A program made the translations under genes and the position numbers. From NCBI RefSeq assembly GCF_022919155.1, contig NZ_CP095045.1, positions 1,178,001-1,242,000 of the forward strand: 64,000 nucleotides of DNA, in the 5' to 3' direction. The DNA comes from Leucobacter allii (GTDB taxonomy: Bacteria; Actinomycetota; Actinomycetes; Actinomycetales; Microbacteriaceae). This document shows positions 25,733 through 34,234 of the stretch, piece after piece; the stretch's first letter is position 1; each line of letters starts with the position of its first letter. The notes under the pieces were generated by a model. The model was not told the origin of the DNA and did not search any database. It saw nothing but the letters and a program-made list of their open reading frames with translations.

Positions 25733-26833
25733 ATGGCAGCGCGCATCGCGAGCGCCCCGAGGTTCGGGGTCGAGGAGGAGTTCCTGCTGCTCGACGCGGA
25801 GACCGGACTGCCGCGCGACGGGGTCATGGAGATCGCGCAACTGCGGCCTGAGCTCCCCATCGAGTTGGAGTTCTTCCACAGCCAGATCGAGACCGCGACG
25901 CCCGTCTGCGAGCGCGCCGAGGATGCGCTGGAGGCGATCCTCGGGTTCCGCGGCGCCGTCGCGGAGACCGCGGGAGCGCTCGGGCTCGTGCTCGCCGGGA
26001 CGGGACTCCCGCCGATCGGCGGCGACGCCCCCGGCAGGGTCGTGCCGAAGCCGAGGTATCTCGACATCCACCGCACCATGCGCGGCATGGTCACCCGCTA
26101 CTACTCGACCGGCACGCACGTGCACGTCGAGGTGCCCTCCCGCGACGCCGGTGTGGAGGTGATCGCGCGCATCGCCCCCTGGTCGCCCGCGCTGCTCGCA
26201 CTGACCGCGAACTCGCCGATCTGGCTCGGCGGGGACAGCGGCTACGCGAGCTGGCGCTTCCTCTCCATCCAGCAGTGGCCGAGCTCCGGGTACCCGCCGC
26301 GCTTCGCCGATGCAGCCGAGTACGAGGCGACCGTGCAGGCGCTCGTGCGCGCCGGCGCCCTCATGGACACGGCGCTCGTGAACTGGTCGATCCGGCTCTC
26401 CGAGCGCTACCCGACCGTCGAGCTGCGCACCGCCGATGCCCAGCTGCGCGGCGAGGACGCGGTCGACTTCGCGCTGCTCCTGCGCGCCCTCGTGGCGCGC
26501 GCCCTCCGAGACGCCGCCTCGGGCGCGCCCGCGCCGGGGGCCCAGCGGGACGTGCTGCGCGGTGCGCACTGGCTGGCCGCGCGCAACGGGCTCGGTTCGG
26601 AGCTCGTGCACCCCGCGGAGGGAGCCCCCCATCCCGCGTTCGACGTCATCGACGCCCTGCTCGCGCATGCGGAGCCGGAGCTCGAGGCCGCGGGCGATCT
26701 CGCCCGCGTCCACGCATACCTCGCGCGACGCCGCAAGGACCTCGGCGGTGCGCAGCAGCAGCGCACCGCCTGGGAGGCCGGCGGGATCCGCGCGCTCCTG
26801 GAGCTCTACGGCGCCGGGCACGCGCCGGGCTGA
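25733..26833 (+). CDS. glutamate-cysteine ligase family 2 protein (YbdK-type carboxylate-amine ligase)
   Basis: A 366-residue GCS2-family enzyme, close to the ~370 usual for YbdK. It has the N-terminal Phe-Gly-Val-Glu-Glu-Glu-Phe-Leu-Leu-Leu metal/ATP motif, the Thr-His-Val-His-Val-Glu-Val block near residue 126, and the Glu-Leu-Arg-Thr-Ala-Asp-Ala motif near 229. Family enzymes join glutamate to an amine with weak gamma-glutamylcysteine ligase activity; in mycothiol producers the true role is uncertain. ATG 25733 is preceded only by a weak AGGACAGG site. A terminator separates it from the ilvE operon. Confidence 0.87.
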   Translation: MAARIASAPRFGVEEEFLLLDAETGLPRDGVMEIAQLRPELPIELEFFHSQIETATPVCERAEDALEAILGFRGAVAETAGALGLVLAGTGLPPIGGDAPGRVVPKPRYLDIHRTMRGMVTRYYSTGTHVHVEVPSRDAGVEVIARIAPWSPALLALTANSPIWLGGDSGYASWRFLSIQQWPSSGYPPRFADAAEYEATVQALVRAGALMDTALVNWSIRLSERYPTVELRTADAQLRGEDAVDFALLLRALVARALRDAASGAPAPGAQRDVLRGAHWLAARNGLGSELVHPAEGAPHPAFDVIDALLAHAEPELEAAGDLARVHAYLARRRKDLGGAQQQRTAWEAGGIRALLELYGAGHAPG

Positions 26834-26924
26834 TCCCGCGCCGGCGTCGGTTCCGCGCCCCGGTGACAGCCGGCCGGGCCTCGGGTACGCTCGAGGCAAC
26901 CGGGGCCGCGAGGAGGGGGTCGGG

Positions 26925-28283
26925 ATGACCAACGGGTGGCAGGCCCTCCGACGGGGGGAATCGGCCCTCGAGCGCCGACGCTTCCTGGAGCGCGCGCACG
27001 AGCGCTTCATCGGCGAGCGCGCGACCCGGCTCGACGGCGGCTTCGACGGGGACCGCGGCACGGAGCGCGCTGCGGAGTCCGCAGGACTTCGCGCGGTGGT
27101 GCTCGATTCCTGGATGCGCGCGCGGAGGCTGACCGTCGACCCCGATCGTCTGCCCGAGCGGCAGGCCATCGACGAAGCGCAGCTCGCCGAACTGCAGCGG
27201 ACGCACCCGATCGGCGAGGCGCTCGCGGTCGTGCGGCGGCTGCTGCTCGCAGAGGCGAGCGAATCCGGCTTTATCGTCGCGCTCGGCGACGCCGCCGGAC
27301 GGCTGCTGTGGGTCGACGGCGATGCGCGGCTGCGCGCCCGGGCCGAGGAGATGGGCTTCCGCGCCGGGATGGACTGGTCCGAGCACGCCGTCGGCACGAG
27401 CGCTCCCGGCAGCGCCCTCGCCCTCGACCACGCGATCCAGGTGCTCGGCGCGGAGCACTACTCGCGGGCCGTGCACCCGTGGAGCTGCACCGCCGCTCCC
27501 GTCCACGATCCCGCGAGCGGAGCGATCATCGGAGTGATCGACGTCACGGGCGGCGACGGCGCGGCATCGCCGCATCTCATGCCGCTCATGGACGCGACGG
27601 TCGCGGCCGTCGAGGCCGAGCTGCAGCTCGCGGCTCTGCGTCGGCGCATGGAACAGGAGCGCGGCACGCGCGCGAGGCCGTCGCGTCCCACGACGGCGCC
27701 GCCGCGGCTCGTCGTGCTCGGACGGGACCCGGCGATGCTCGAGCGCGACGGCGGCGCGCTCCCGGTCAGCGGGCGCCACGCCGAGATCCTGCTCGCCCTC
27801 GCCGCAGCGCCGAACGGCCTGCCGGCCGCGGAGCTCGCGCACCGGGTGTACGGGTACGCGGGGGCAGAAGGCACCCTCCGGCCGGAGATGGTCCGACTGC
27901 GGCGGTGGCTCGAGCAGCACGCGACGGGCATCGCACTGCACTCCCGCCCGTATCGCCTCGAGCCGCCCCTGCGCGTCGACGCGCACGAGACCCTGGAGGC
28001 GCTGAGCCGCGGCGCGCACCGCCTCGCTCTGGCGGCCTACGAGGGGCCGGTGCTCCCCGCCTCCGACGCCCCCGTCGTGACGGAGCTTCGGGCCGCCGTG
28101 GATGCGACGCTGCGGGAGGCCATGCTGCAGTCCGCCGCCGCGGAGCCGCTGTTCGACTACGCCCAGAACTGGGCCGCAGACGATGCCAGGGTGTGGGAGA
28201 CGCTGCTGCAGGTGCTGCCGCCGCTCTCGCCCAAGCGCGCCAGAGTCGTCGCGCGGCTCGAAGGAATCGCTCGGGAGCAGTGA
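26925..28283 (+). CDS. GAF-domain transcriptional regulator of the adjacent aldehyde dehydrogenase
   Basis: A 452-residue regulator of the actinobacterial GAF type found beside aldehyde dehydrogenase genes. Residues ~60-100 resemble the N-terminal part of AcoR-type activators (Val-Leu-Asp-Ser-Trp-Met-Arg-Ala-Arg). A GAF-like sensor spans ~100-215, with Ala-Val-Gly-Thr-Ser-Ala-Pro-Gly-Ser and Trp-Ser-Cys-Thr-Ala-Ala-Pro-Val. The C-terminal part (~260-335) looks like a winged-helix domain. There is no AAA+ sigma-54 domain. A TACGCT -10 near 26884 and AGGAGGGGG ribosome site precede the ATG. It likely activates the dehydrogenase 105 nt downstream. Confidence 0.82.
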   Translation: MTNGWQALRRGESALERRRFLERAHERFIGERATRLDGGFDGDRGTERAAESAGLRAVVLDSWMRARRLTVDPDRLPERQAIDEAQLAELQRTHPIGEALAVVRRLLLAEASESGFIVALGDAAGRLLWVDGDARLRARAEEMGFRAGMDWSEHAVGTSAPGSALALDHAIQVLGAEHYSRAVHPWSCTAAPVHDPASGAIIGVIDVTGGDGAASPHLMPLMDATVAAVEAELQLAALRRRMEQERGTRARPSRPTTAPPRLVVLGRDPAMLERDGGALPVSGRHAEILLALAAAPNGLPAAELAHRVYGYAGAEGTLRPEMVRLRRWLEQHATGIALHSRPYRLEPPLRVDAHETLEALSRGAHRLALAAYEGPVLPASDAPVVTELRAAVDATLREAMLQSAAAEPLFDYAQNWAADDARVWETLLQVLPPLSPKRARVVARLEGIAREQ

Positions 28284-28298
28284 CCCGCGACGGGCCCG

Positions 28299-28332
28299 TG
28301 CAACGCGAGTGCAACCTCGCGCGGCCTAGCAT
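28299..28332 (+). promoter_or_regulatory. direct-repeat activator site and -10 of the aldehyde dehydrogenase gene
   Basis: GTGCAAC occurs twice (28299-28305 and 28310-28316), one helical turn apart, immediately upstream of TAGCAT (28327-28332). The second copy falls close to the -35 position, and no good -35 exists, as expected for an activator-dependent promoter. Confidence 0.5.
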
Positions 28333-28387
28333 GCCGAGTACCGGATCGCCGATCCGGATCGACAACGACGTCAAGAGGAGTCCCATC

Positions 28388-29911
28388 ATGGTCGTGTACG
28401 CCGCCCCGGGCCAGCCGGATGCGCTGGTGAGCTTCCAGAGCCGCTACGAGCACTACATCGGCGGAGCCTGGGTCCCGCCCGTCCAGGGCCGATACTTCGA
28501 GAACGTGACCCCCGTCACCGGAAAACCGTTCTGCGAGATCGCCCGCGGCACCGCCGAGGACATCGAGGCGGCGCTCGATGCGGCCCACGCCGCCGCCCCG
28601 GCCTGGGGACGGACCAGCCCCGCCGAGCGCGCGGTGATCCTCAACCGGATCGCGGATCGCATCGAGGAGAACCTCGAGGCGATCGCGGTCGCCGAGACCT
28701 GGGACAACGGCAAGGCCGTCCGCGAAACCCTGAACGCCGACATTCCCCTCGCCGTCGACCACTTCCGCTACTTCGCCGGCGCGATCCGCGCGCAGGAGGG
28801 TGGGATCTCCCAGATCGACGAGGATCTCGTCGCGTACCACTTCCACGAGCCGCTCGGCGTCGTCGGTCAGATCATCCCGTGGAACTTCCCGATCCTCATG
28901 GCCACCTGGAAGCTCGCTCCTGCGCTCGCCGCCGGGAACGCGGTCGTGCTCAAGCCCGCGGAGCAGACCCCCGCGTCGATCCTGTTCCTGTTCGAGCTCA
29001 TCGGCGACCTGCTCCCGCCGGGGGTCGTCAACATCGTCAACGGCTTCGGCGCCGAGGCGGGCAAGCCCCTCGCCTCGAACCCCCGCATCCGCAAGATCGC
29101 GTTCACCGGGGAGACGACGACGGGCCGGCTCATCATGCAGTACGCCTCCGAGAACATCATCCCGGTGACGCTCGAGCTCGGCGGGAAGAGCCCCAACATC
29201 TTCTTCGAGGACGTGCGGGCACGCGACGACGCCTACTGGGACAAGGCGCAGGAGGGCTTCGCCATGTTCGCCCTCAACCAGGGGGAGGTCTGCACCTGCC
29301 CGTCCCGGGCGCTCATCCAGGAATCCATCGCCGACGACTTCCTCGCGGCCGCCGTGGACCGCACCGAGCGCATCACCCGCGGCAATCCGCTCGACACCGA
29401 CACGATGATGGGCGCGCAGGCGTCCAACGACCAGTTCGAGAAGATCAAGTCGTACCTCGACATCGGCCGGCAGGAGGGCGCCCAGGTGCTCACGGGCGGG
29501 GAGGTCGCCGACCTCGGCGGCGAGTACGCGGACGGCTTCTACATCCAGCCGACCATCTTCCGCGGGGACAACTCCATGCGCGTCTTCCAGGAGGAGATCT
29601 TCGGCCCCGTCGTCGCGGCGACGACCTTCCGCGACTTCGACGACGCGATCGGGATCGCGAACGACACCCTGTACGGCCTCGGCGCGGGGGTGTGGAGCCG
29701 CGATGGGAACACGGCCTATCGCGCGGGCCGGGCGATCCAGGCCGGTCGCGTCTGGGTGAACAACTACCACGCCTACCCCGCGCACGCCGCCTTCGGCGGA
29801 TACAAGTCGAGCGGCATCGGTCGCGAGAACCACCTGATGATGCTCGACCACTACCAGCAGACGAAGAACCTGCTCGTCAGCTACAGCGAGACCGCCCAGG
29901 GCTTCTTCTGA
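28388..29911 (+). CDS. NAD-dependent aldehyde dehydrogenase (ExaC/Adh type)
   Basis: A 507-residue class I aldehyde dehydrogenase. Landmarks are Val-Ile-Pro-Trp-Asn-Phe-Pro-like Ile-Ile-Pro-Trp-Asn-Phe-Pro-Ile (~162), the Phe-Thr-Gly-Glu-Thr-Thr-Thr-Gly NAD site (~239), the catalytic base Glu in Leu-Glu-Leu-Gly-Gly-Lys-Ser (~261), and Cys in Asn-Gln-Gly-Glu-Val-Cys-Thr-Cys-Pro (~302). The Asn-Gln-Gly-Glu-Val-Cys-Thr form and the DUF779 partner downstream are typical of ExaC/AldB enzymes acting on acetaldehyde and other short aldehydes. AAGAGGAG ribosome site precedes the ATG. Confidence 0.94.
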   Translation: MVVYAAPGQPDALVSFQSRYEHYIGGAWVPPVQGRYFENVTPVTGKPFCEIARGTAEDIEAALDAAHAAAPAWGRTSPAERAVILNRIADRIEENLEAIAVAETWDNGKAVRETLNADIPLAVDHFRYFAGAIRAQEGGISQIDEDLVAYHFHEPLGVVGQIIPWNFPILMATWKLAPALAAGNAVVLKPAEQTPASILFLFELIGDLLPPGVVNIVNGFGAEAGKPLASNPRIRKIAFTGETTTGRLIMQYASENIIPVTLELGGKSPNIFFEDVRARDDAYWDKAQEGFAMFALNQGEVCTCPSRALIQESIADDFLAAAVDRTERITRGNPLDTDTMMGAQASNDQFEKIKSYLDIGRQEGAQVLTGGEVADLGGEYADGFYIQPTIFRGDNSMRVFQEEIFGPVVAATTFRDFDDAIGIANDTLYGLGAGVWSRDGNTAYRAGRAIQAGRVWVNNYHAYPAHAAFGGYKSSGIGRENHLMMLDHYQQTKNLLVSYSETAQGFF

Positions 29912-29923
29912 GCCGCTACGTCC

Positions 29924-29956
29924 CGCCCCGTCCCGCGAGCGCCGCGGGACGGGGCG
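29924..29956 (+). terminator. perfect 14-bp hairpin between aldehyde dehydrogenase and DUF779 genes
   Basis: CGCCCCGTCCCGCG (29924-29937) and CGCGGGACGGGGCG (29943-29956) flank a 5-nt loop, starting 13 nt after the stop codon. It may end the dehydrogenase transcript or set a lower level for the next gene. No T-tract. Confidence 0.72.
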
Positions 29957-30001
29957 TACCATGAGACCGAGCGGCACCGTCGCCGCAGCGAGGAGGGCAT
30001 C

Positions 30002-30514
30002 GTGTCCCGCACCGTACCGAATCCCGACGTCGATCGCGTCCCGCCGCAGCTCGGGAGCTGCGAGCTCGACGGCTCCGCGCCCCCTGCGCCCGCGCCGCCG
30101 GCCGCGGAGCCGATCCCGGGCGCCGTCGACGCCCGACCCGAGGTGCCGGGGGAGACCGCCAGCCGGCTCGCCTTCACGCCGGCGGCCCTCGCGCTCATCG
30201 AGCAGCTCTGGGAGATGCACGGGCCGCTCATGTTCCACCAGTCCGGAGGCTGCTGCGACGGCAGTTCGCCGATGTGCTACCAGGCGGGAGAGTTCCGCAC
30301 CGGTGCGCAGGACGTGCTGCTCGGCACGCTCGAGCTCCCCGCGGCCGATGCGGATGCGGGTCCCCGAGAGATCGGATTCTGGATGTCCCGCGAGCAGTTC
30401 GCGGTGTGGGCGCACACGCACCTCACCGTCGACGCGGTGCCCGGCCGGGGGAGCGGGTTCTCGCTCGAGGCTCCGGAGGGCCGGCGCTTCCTGATCCGCT
30501 CCCGACTGCTGTGA
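30002..30514 (+). CDS. DUF779 domain-containing protein
   Basis: A 170-residue protein. The conserved DUF779 core is visible from residue ~60: a Met-Phe-His-Gln-Ser-Gly-Gly-Cys-Cys-Asp-Gly-Ser-Ser-Pro-Met-Cys motif (three Cys and one His, possibly metal- or redox-active), then Trp-Met-Ser-Arg-Glu-Gln-Phe. The first ~50 residues are Pro/Ala-rich and variable. This family nearly always accompanies an ExaC-type aldehyde dehydrogenase, as here, but its biochemical role is unknown. GTG 30002 follows a strong AGGAGGG. Confidence 0.9.
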   Translation: MSRTVPNPDVDRVPPQLGSCELDGSAPPAPAPPAAEPIPGAVDARPEVPGETASRLAFTPAALALIEQLWEMHGPLMFHQSGGCCDGSSPMCYQAGEFRTGAQDVLLGTLELPAADADAGPREIGFWMSREQFAVWAHTHLTVDAVPGRGSGFSLEAPEGRRFLIRSRLL

Positions 30515-30549
30515 CCACCGAGGCCTCGCGCGACGAGTCCTCCCGTGCG

Positions 30550-30555
30550 TAGGGT
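30550..30555 (+). promoter_or_regulatory. -10 hexamer for a leaderless aldo/keto reductase transcript
   Basis: TAGGGT ends 6 nt before the ATG at 30562. Confidence 0.55.
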
Positions 30556-30561
30556 GGGGGC

Positions 30562-31392
30562 ATGACCGCTCAGCTCGCGCATGACGGATCCGCCTTCCCG
30601 GCCATCGGCCTCGGCAGCTCCCGCCTGAACGGCGTCGCGGGCGCCGACGCCGTGAGCGCCGCCCTGCGCGGCGGGTACCGGCTCGTCGATTCGGCCTTCG
30701 CCTACGAGAACGAGGGCGCCGTCGGCCGCGGCGTGCGCGAATCCGGCGTCGACCGTTCCGAGGTGATCGTCACGAGCAAGCTGCCCGGGCGGCACCACGA
30801 CTACGATGCGGCGTTGCGCACCGTCGAGGAGAGCGTCTACCGGATCGGCGCCGGCGCGATCGATCTCTATCTCATCCACTGGCCCAACCCCGGGGCGGGG
30901 AAGTACGTCGAGGCCTGGCGCGCGCTCATCGAGGCGCGCGAGTGCGGCCTCGTGCGCCGCATCGGGGTCTCCAACTTCCTGCCCGAGCACCTCGAGCGCA
31001 TCGAGGGGGAGACCGGCGTGCGCCCCGTCGTGAACCAGATCGAGCTGCATCCGAGGTTCCCGCAGGAGGAGGCGCTCGCCTACCACCGGGAGCACGGCAT
31101 CGTCACGGAGGCGTGGAGCCCGGTGGGCCGCGGCGGAGACGTCGTCGAGGACCCGGTGATCGCGCGGGTCGCCGCTGCGCACGGCGTCACCCCGGTGCAG
31201 GCGATCCTCGCCTGGCACGTCGCGCGCGGCGCCGTGCCGCTGCCGAAGTCGCAGGATCCCGCGCGGCAGTGCGAGAATCTCGCGGCCGAGAATATCGTCC
31301 TCGCCCCCGAGGAGGTCGCCGCGATCACGGCGCTCGGCCGCCCCGATGGACGGCTCAAAGGTCAGGATCCGGCCGTCTACGAGGAGTTCTGA
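30562..31392 (+). CDS. aldo/keto reductase
   Basis: A 276-residue NADPH-dependent reductase of the AKR5 (2,5-diketo-gluconate reductase-like) group. The catalytic tetrad is seen: Asp in Leu-Val-Asp-Ser-Ala, Tyr in Ala-Tyr-Glu-Asn-Glu (~50), Lys in Thr-Ser-Lys-Leu-Pro (~74) and His in Leu-Ile-His-Trp-Pro-Asn-Pro (~106). The NADPH site Leu-Pro-Lys-Ser lies near residue 230. It probably reduces small aldehydes or ketones; the substrate is unknown. Position after an aldehyde dehydrogenase is suggestive but it has its own promoter. Confidence 0.92.
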   Translation: MTAQLAHDGSAFPAIGLGSSRLNGVAGADAVSAALRGGYRLVDSAFAYENEGAVGRGVRESGVDRSEVIVTSKLPGRHHDYDAALRTVEESVYRIGAGAIDLYLIHWPNPGAGKYVEAWRALIEARECGLVRRIGVSNFLPEHLERIEGETGVRPVVNQIELHPRFPQEEALAYHREHGIVTEAWSPVGRGGDVVEDPVIARVAAAHGVTPVQAILAWHVARGAVPLPKSQDPARQCENLAAENIVLAPEEVAAITALGRPDGRLKGQDPAVYEEF

Positions 31393-31449
31393 GCCGCGCA
31401 TCCGCGGCTCGGACGCCGCCGGGCCCGGGGGATGCGACAATAGAAGGCG

Positions 31450-32766
31450 ATGGATCCGAACAAGCTCAACCACGGCGCGGCCGCGCAGCCCTCGCCGGAG
31501 GCGCCGCCGAAGCTCATCAAGACGCGGCCCCGCGCCGCCGCGGCGCGCCCGCAGGTGCGCCCGAAGGCCGAGGGATGGCAGCAGCTGACGAGCCCCGACG
31601 GCCGTCCGACCCTCCAGTTCGCATCGCCGCGCGTCAAGCAGCCGGACACGCACCTTGCGGACATGACCCTCGCCGAGCGCGAGGCGAAGGTCGTGGAGCT
31701 GGGGCTGCCGAAGTTCCGTGCGAAGCAGCTCTCGAAGCACTACTTCGAGCACCGCACGACCGACCCCGAGCGGATGACGGATCTGCCGAAGGACCGGCGC
31801 GATGAGCTGGCCGCCGCGTTCTTCCCGCCGCTGCTCACCGAGGTGAAGCGGCTCGTGACCGACGATGGGGACACCGTCAAGTTCCTCTGGCGCCTCTTCG
31901 ACGGTGCGCTCGTCGAGTCGGTGCTCATGCGCTACCCGGGCCGGATCACGCTCTGCGTCTCCAGCCAGTGCGGCTGCGGCATGAACTGCCCGTTCTGCGC
32001 GACGGGCCAGGCGGGGCTCACCCGCAACATGTCGACCGCCGAGATCCTCGATCAGATCGTGCAGGCGAACCGCGTGATCGCCGAGGGCGGACTCGGCCGA
32101 CGGCGCGAGGCCGGCAACGGCGCCGAGCCGGAGCGCGTGAACAACATCGTCTTCATGGGCATGGGCGAGCCGCTCGCCAACTACAAGCGGGTGATGCACG
32201 CGGTGCACCGCATGATCGCGCCGTCGCCCGAGGGGCTCGGCATGTCCGCCCGCGGCATCACGGTCTCGACCGTGGGGCTCGCCCCGGCGATCCGCAAGCT
32301 CGCGGCGGAGGACATCCCCATCACCTTCGCGCTGTCGCTGCACGCGCCGGACGACCAGCTGCGCGACGATCTCATCCCGGTGAACAGCCGGTGGAAGGTC
32401 GAGGAGGTGCTCGACGCCGCATACCACTACTACGAGACGACGGGGCGCCGGGTCTCCATCGAGTACGCGCTCATCAAGGACATGAACGATCACGCCTGGC
32501 GCGCCGACCTGCTCGCGGAGAAGCTCAACGCCCGCGGGAGGGGCTGGGTGCACGTCAACCCGATCCCGTTGAACCCGACGCCGGGCTCCATCTGGACCTC
32601 CTCCACCAAGGAGGTCACGCGCGAGTTCGTCGACCGGCTCAACGCCGCCGGGATCCCGACGACCCTGCGCGACACCCGCGGCAAGGAGATCGACGGGGCC
32701 TGCGGGCAGCTCGTCGCCACGGAGCAGGACCGCGCCGAGGCCGAGGCCTTCGCGACGGCGGGCTGA
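31450..32766 (+). CDS. rlmN: 23S rRNA (adenine-C2)-methyltransferase RlmN
   Basis: A 438-residue radical SAM methyltransferase that modifies A2503 of 23S rRNA and A37 of some tRNAs. The [4Fe-4S] motif Cys-Gly-Met-Asn-Cys-Pro-Phe-Cys lies near residue 176, after Ser-Ser-Gln-Cys-Gly, and the resolving Cys is near the C terminus in Gly-Ala-Cys-Gly-Gln-Leu. The Met-Gly-Met-Gly-Glu-Pro-Leu-Ala-Asn SAM motif is near 237. The first ~65 residues are a variable Ala/Pro/Lys-rich extension. ATG 31450 follows GACAAT by 8 nt, so it may be leaderless. Confidence 0.95.
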   Translation: MDPNKLNHGAAAQPSPEAPPKLIKTRPRAAAARPQVRPKAEGWQQLTSPDGRPTLQFASPRVKQPDTHLADMTLAEREAKVVELGLPKFRAKQLSKHYFEHRTTDPERMTDLPKDRRDELAAAFFPPLLTEVKRLVTDDGDTVKFLWRLFDGALVESVLMRYPGRITLCVSSQCGCGMNCPFCATGQAGLTRNMSTAEILDQIVQANRVIAEGGLGRRREAGNGAEPERVNNIVFMGMGEPLANYKRVMHAVHRMIAPSPEGLGMSARGITVSTVGLAPAIRKLAAEDIPITFALSLHAPDDQLRDDLIPVNSRWKVEEVLDAAYHYYETTGRRVSIEYALIKDMNDHAWRADLLAEKLNARGRGWVHVNPIPLNPTPGSIWTSSTKEVTREFVDRLNAAGIPTTLRDTRGKEIDGACGQLVATEQDRAEAEAFATAG

Positions 32767-32849
32767 GTGGCGGTGTCCGGCGCCGTGCGCTGCAGGCGGA
32801 ACGGCTGATCGCGGGATCGCTCCGCCTCCGGTCGTGCCCACGACGGTGC

Positions 32850-32855
32850 TAGCGT
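32850..32855 (+). promoter_or_regulatory. -10 hexamer for a leaderless small membrane protein transcript
   Basis: TAGCGT ends 7 nt before the ATG at 32863. Confidence 0.5.
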
Positions 32856-32862
32856 GGCGTGC

Positions 32863-33147
32863 ATGGGAGAGCACCGTGACGACCGCGGCCTCGCACTGGG
32901 CGTCACCGTGTGCGTGCTCGCCGCGCTCGGGCTCGTGATCACCGCGCTGCCCCGCTTCGAGCCGCAACAGTGGGGTGCAACGATCGTCGTCGGCGTGCTC
33001 GGCCCGATCGGGGGCGTACTGCTCGCCGTGCTGGCCTGGAGGGCGATCACGCGGGCGACGCGACGCCCGGCGACGACGGTCGCGCGGGTCGCTCTCGCGC
33101 TGTCCGTCGCGGGCGTCCTCTCGGCCCTGTCCCTCTGGGGCGTCTGA
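32863..33147 (+). CDS. small hypothetical membrane protein
   Basis: A 94-residue protein with three hydrophobic segments (about residues 9-27, 36-60 and 72-93) and a short charged N terminus. An Arg/Thr-rich loop separates the second and third. I recognise no family. The start at 32863 is preferred over one three codons upstream because of the leaderless-type -10 at 32850-32855. It lies between rlmN and a LysR gene with its own promoter; nothing around it hints at function. Confidence 0.62.
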   Translation: MGEHRDDRGLALGVTVCVLAALGLVITALPRFEPQQWGATIVVGVLGPIGGVLLAVLAWRAITRATRRPATTVARVALALSVAGVLSALSLWGV

Positions 33148-33203
33148 GTCCGGCGGCGTCGCGCCGGGCATAATGGCCGCGAATGAATGTTATGTCTTGC
33201 TTC

Positions 33204-33228
33204 ATCATGGATTATGATCGGCTACACT
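33204..33228 (+). promoter_or_regulatory. LysR-type box and leaderless promoter of the LysR gene
   Basis: ATCAT-N5-ATGAT (33204-33218) is a T-N11-A-like dyad immediately upstream of a TACACT -10 (33223-33228), which is 7 nt before the ATG. The AT-rich stretch 33180-33220 contrasts with the flanks. Autoregulation by the encoded protein is likely. Confidence 0.5.
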
Positions 33229-33235
33229 GCAGGTC

Positions 33236-34186
33236 ATGAGCACGCTTCGCACCTCCGAGCCGCTCGGCTCGATCGACTCCACCGAGCTGCGCATCCTCCA
33301 CGCGCTCGCCACCACCGGATCCCTCACCGCGGCGGCCGGCACCCTCGGCCTCAGCCAGCCCGCGGTGAGCCAGCGGATCAAGCGGGTCGAGACGCGTCTC
33401 GCCGTGCCGCTCATAGAACGGAACGGTCGCGGGATCCGGCTCACCCCGGCGGGACGCATCCTCGCCGACCACGGGCGCACCGTCGTCGCCGAGATCGACG
33501 CGGCGCTCGCCGCCATCGACGACCTACGCGGCGAGCGCGCCGGCACGCTCCGGCTCGTCGGCTTCCCCTCCGCATCGGCGACCGTGGTGCCCTCGCTCAT
33601 GCGCGCACTCGCGGTCGAGGCGCCGGAGGTGTCGCTGCAGTACCGCGAGGCCGAGCCGCCCGCCGCCACCGCGATGCTCCGCGACGGCGAGGTCGACTGC
33701 GCGCTGATCTTCGACTACGAGGGGGCGGGCGGGCTGCCCGCGGGCAGCGCCTTCCAGCCGCTGTGGCGCGAAGAGGTGCGGCTCGTCGTGTCGCAGGCGC
33801 GCGGGGTCGCAGGCGGAGCGGCCGACCTCGCGGACTACGCGGAGGAGCACTGGATCGCGGGCTGCGAGAAGTGCCGCGGGCACCTCCTCAGCGCCGCCGG
33901 CGAGGCGGGCTTCGAACCCGACATCATCCAGGAGACCGACAACGTCCCCGCGATGCTCGCCATGGCCGCCGCGGGCGGCGCGGTGGCCCTCGTCCCCGGG
34001 CTCGCGCTCGCGGCGGCGCGCTCCCTGCCCGATGACGCGAGCGCGCTGCCCCTGACGCCCGCCCGGTACCGCACCATCGGCATCGTCTCCATGGCGACCG
34101 CGAACGAGAGCCCGCAGGTGCGCCTGGCGAAGCGGCTCCTCTCGGGCGTCGACGGCGCGCAGTGGGGGCTCGAAGCGGTCTCGTGA
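33236..34186 (+). CDS. LysR-family transcriptional regulator
   Basis: A 316-residue regulator. The N-terminal winged helix (residues ~14-75) has the LysR pattern Leu-Arg-Ile-Leu-His-Ala-Leu-Ala-Thr-Thr-Gly-Ser-Leu-Thr-Ala-Ala-Ala...Gln-Pro-Ala-Val-Ser-Gln-Arg-Ile, followed by a linker helix and a periplasmic-binding-like effector domain (~100-300). The substrate is unknown. No divergent partner gene exists; the upstream gene is on the same strand, and gltX follows with its own promoter, so its targets may be elsewhere. Confidence 0.93.
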   Translation: MSTLRTSEPLGSIDSTELRILHALATTGSLTAAAGTLGLSQPAVSQRIKRVETRLAVPLIERNGRGIRLTPAGRILADHGRTVVAEIDAALAAIDDLRGERAGTLRLVGFPSASATVVPSLMRALAVEAPEVSLQYREAEPPAATAMLRDGEVDCALIFDYEGAGGLPAGSAFQPLWREEVRLVVSQARGVAGGAADLADYAEEHWIAGCEKCRGHLLSAAGEAGFEPDIIQETDNVPAMLAMAAAGGAVALVPGLALAAARSLPDDASALPLTPARYRTIGIVSMATANESPQVRLAKRLLSGVDGAQWGLEAVS

Positions 34187-34221
34187 GCCGCGTCGTCGCG
34201 CGTCGCGGAGCCCGTACGCAG

Positions 34222-34227
34222 TAGACT
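34222..34227 (+). promoter_or_regulatory. -10 hexamer for a leaderless gltX transcript
   Basis: TAGACT ends 7 nt before the ATG at 34235. Confidence 0.55.
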
Positions 34228-34234
34228 GGGGACG

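Noticed and set aside
25733..26833. Assignment of the GCS2 protein as EgtA of ergothioneine synthesis
   Set aside because: EgtB, EgtC, EgtD and EgtE are not nearby and the length and motifs fit the YbdK group better.
28157..30421. Long minus-strand open frame opposite the aldehyde dehydrogenase and DUF779 genes
   Set aside because: Low-complexity Arg/Asp/Glu/Val composition and no ribosome site; it is the antisense shadow of a well-conserved enzyme.
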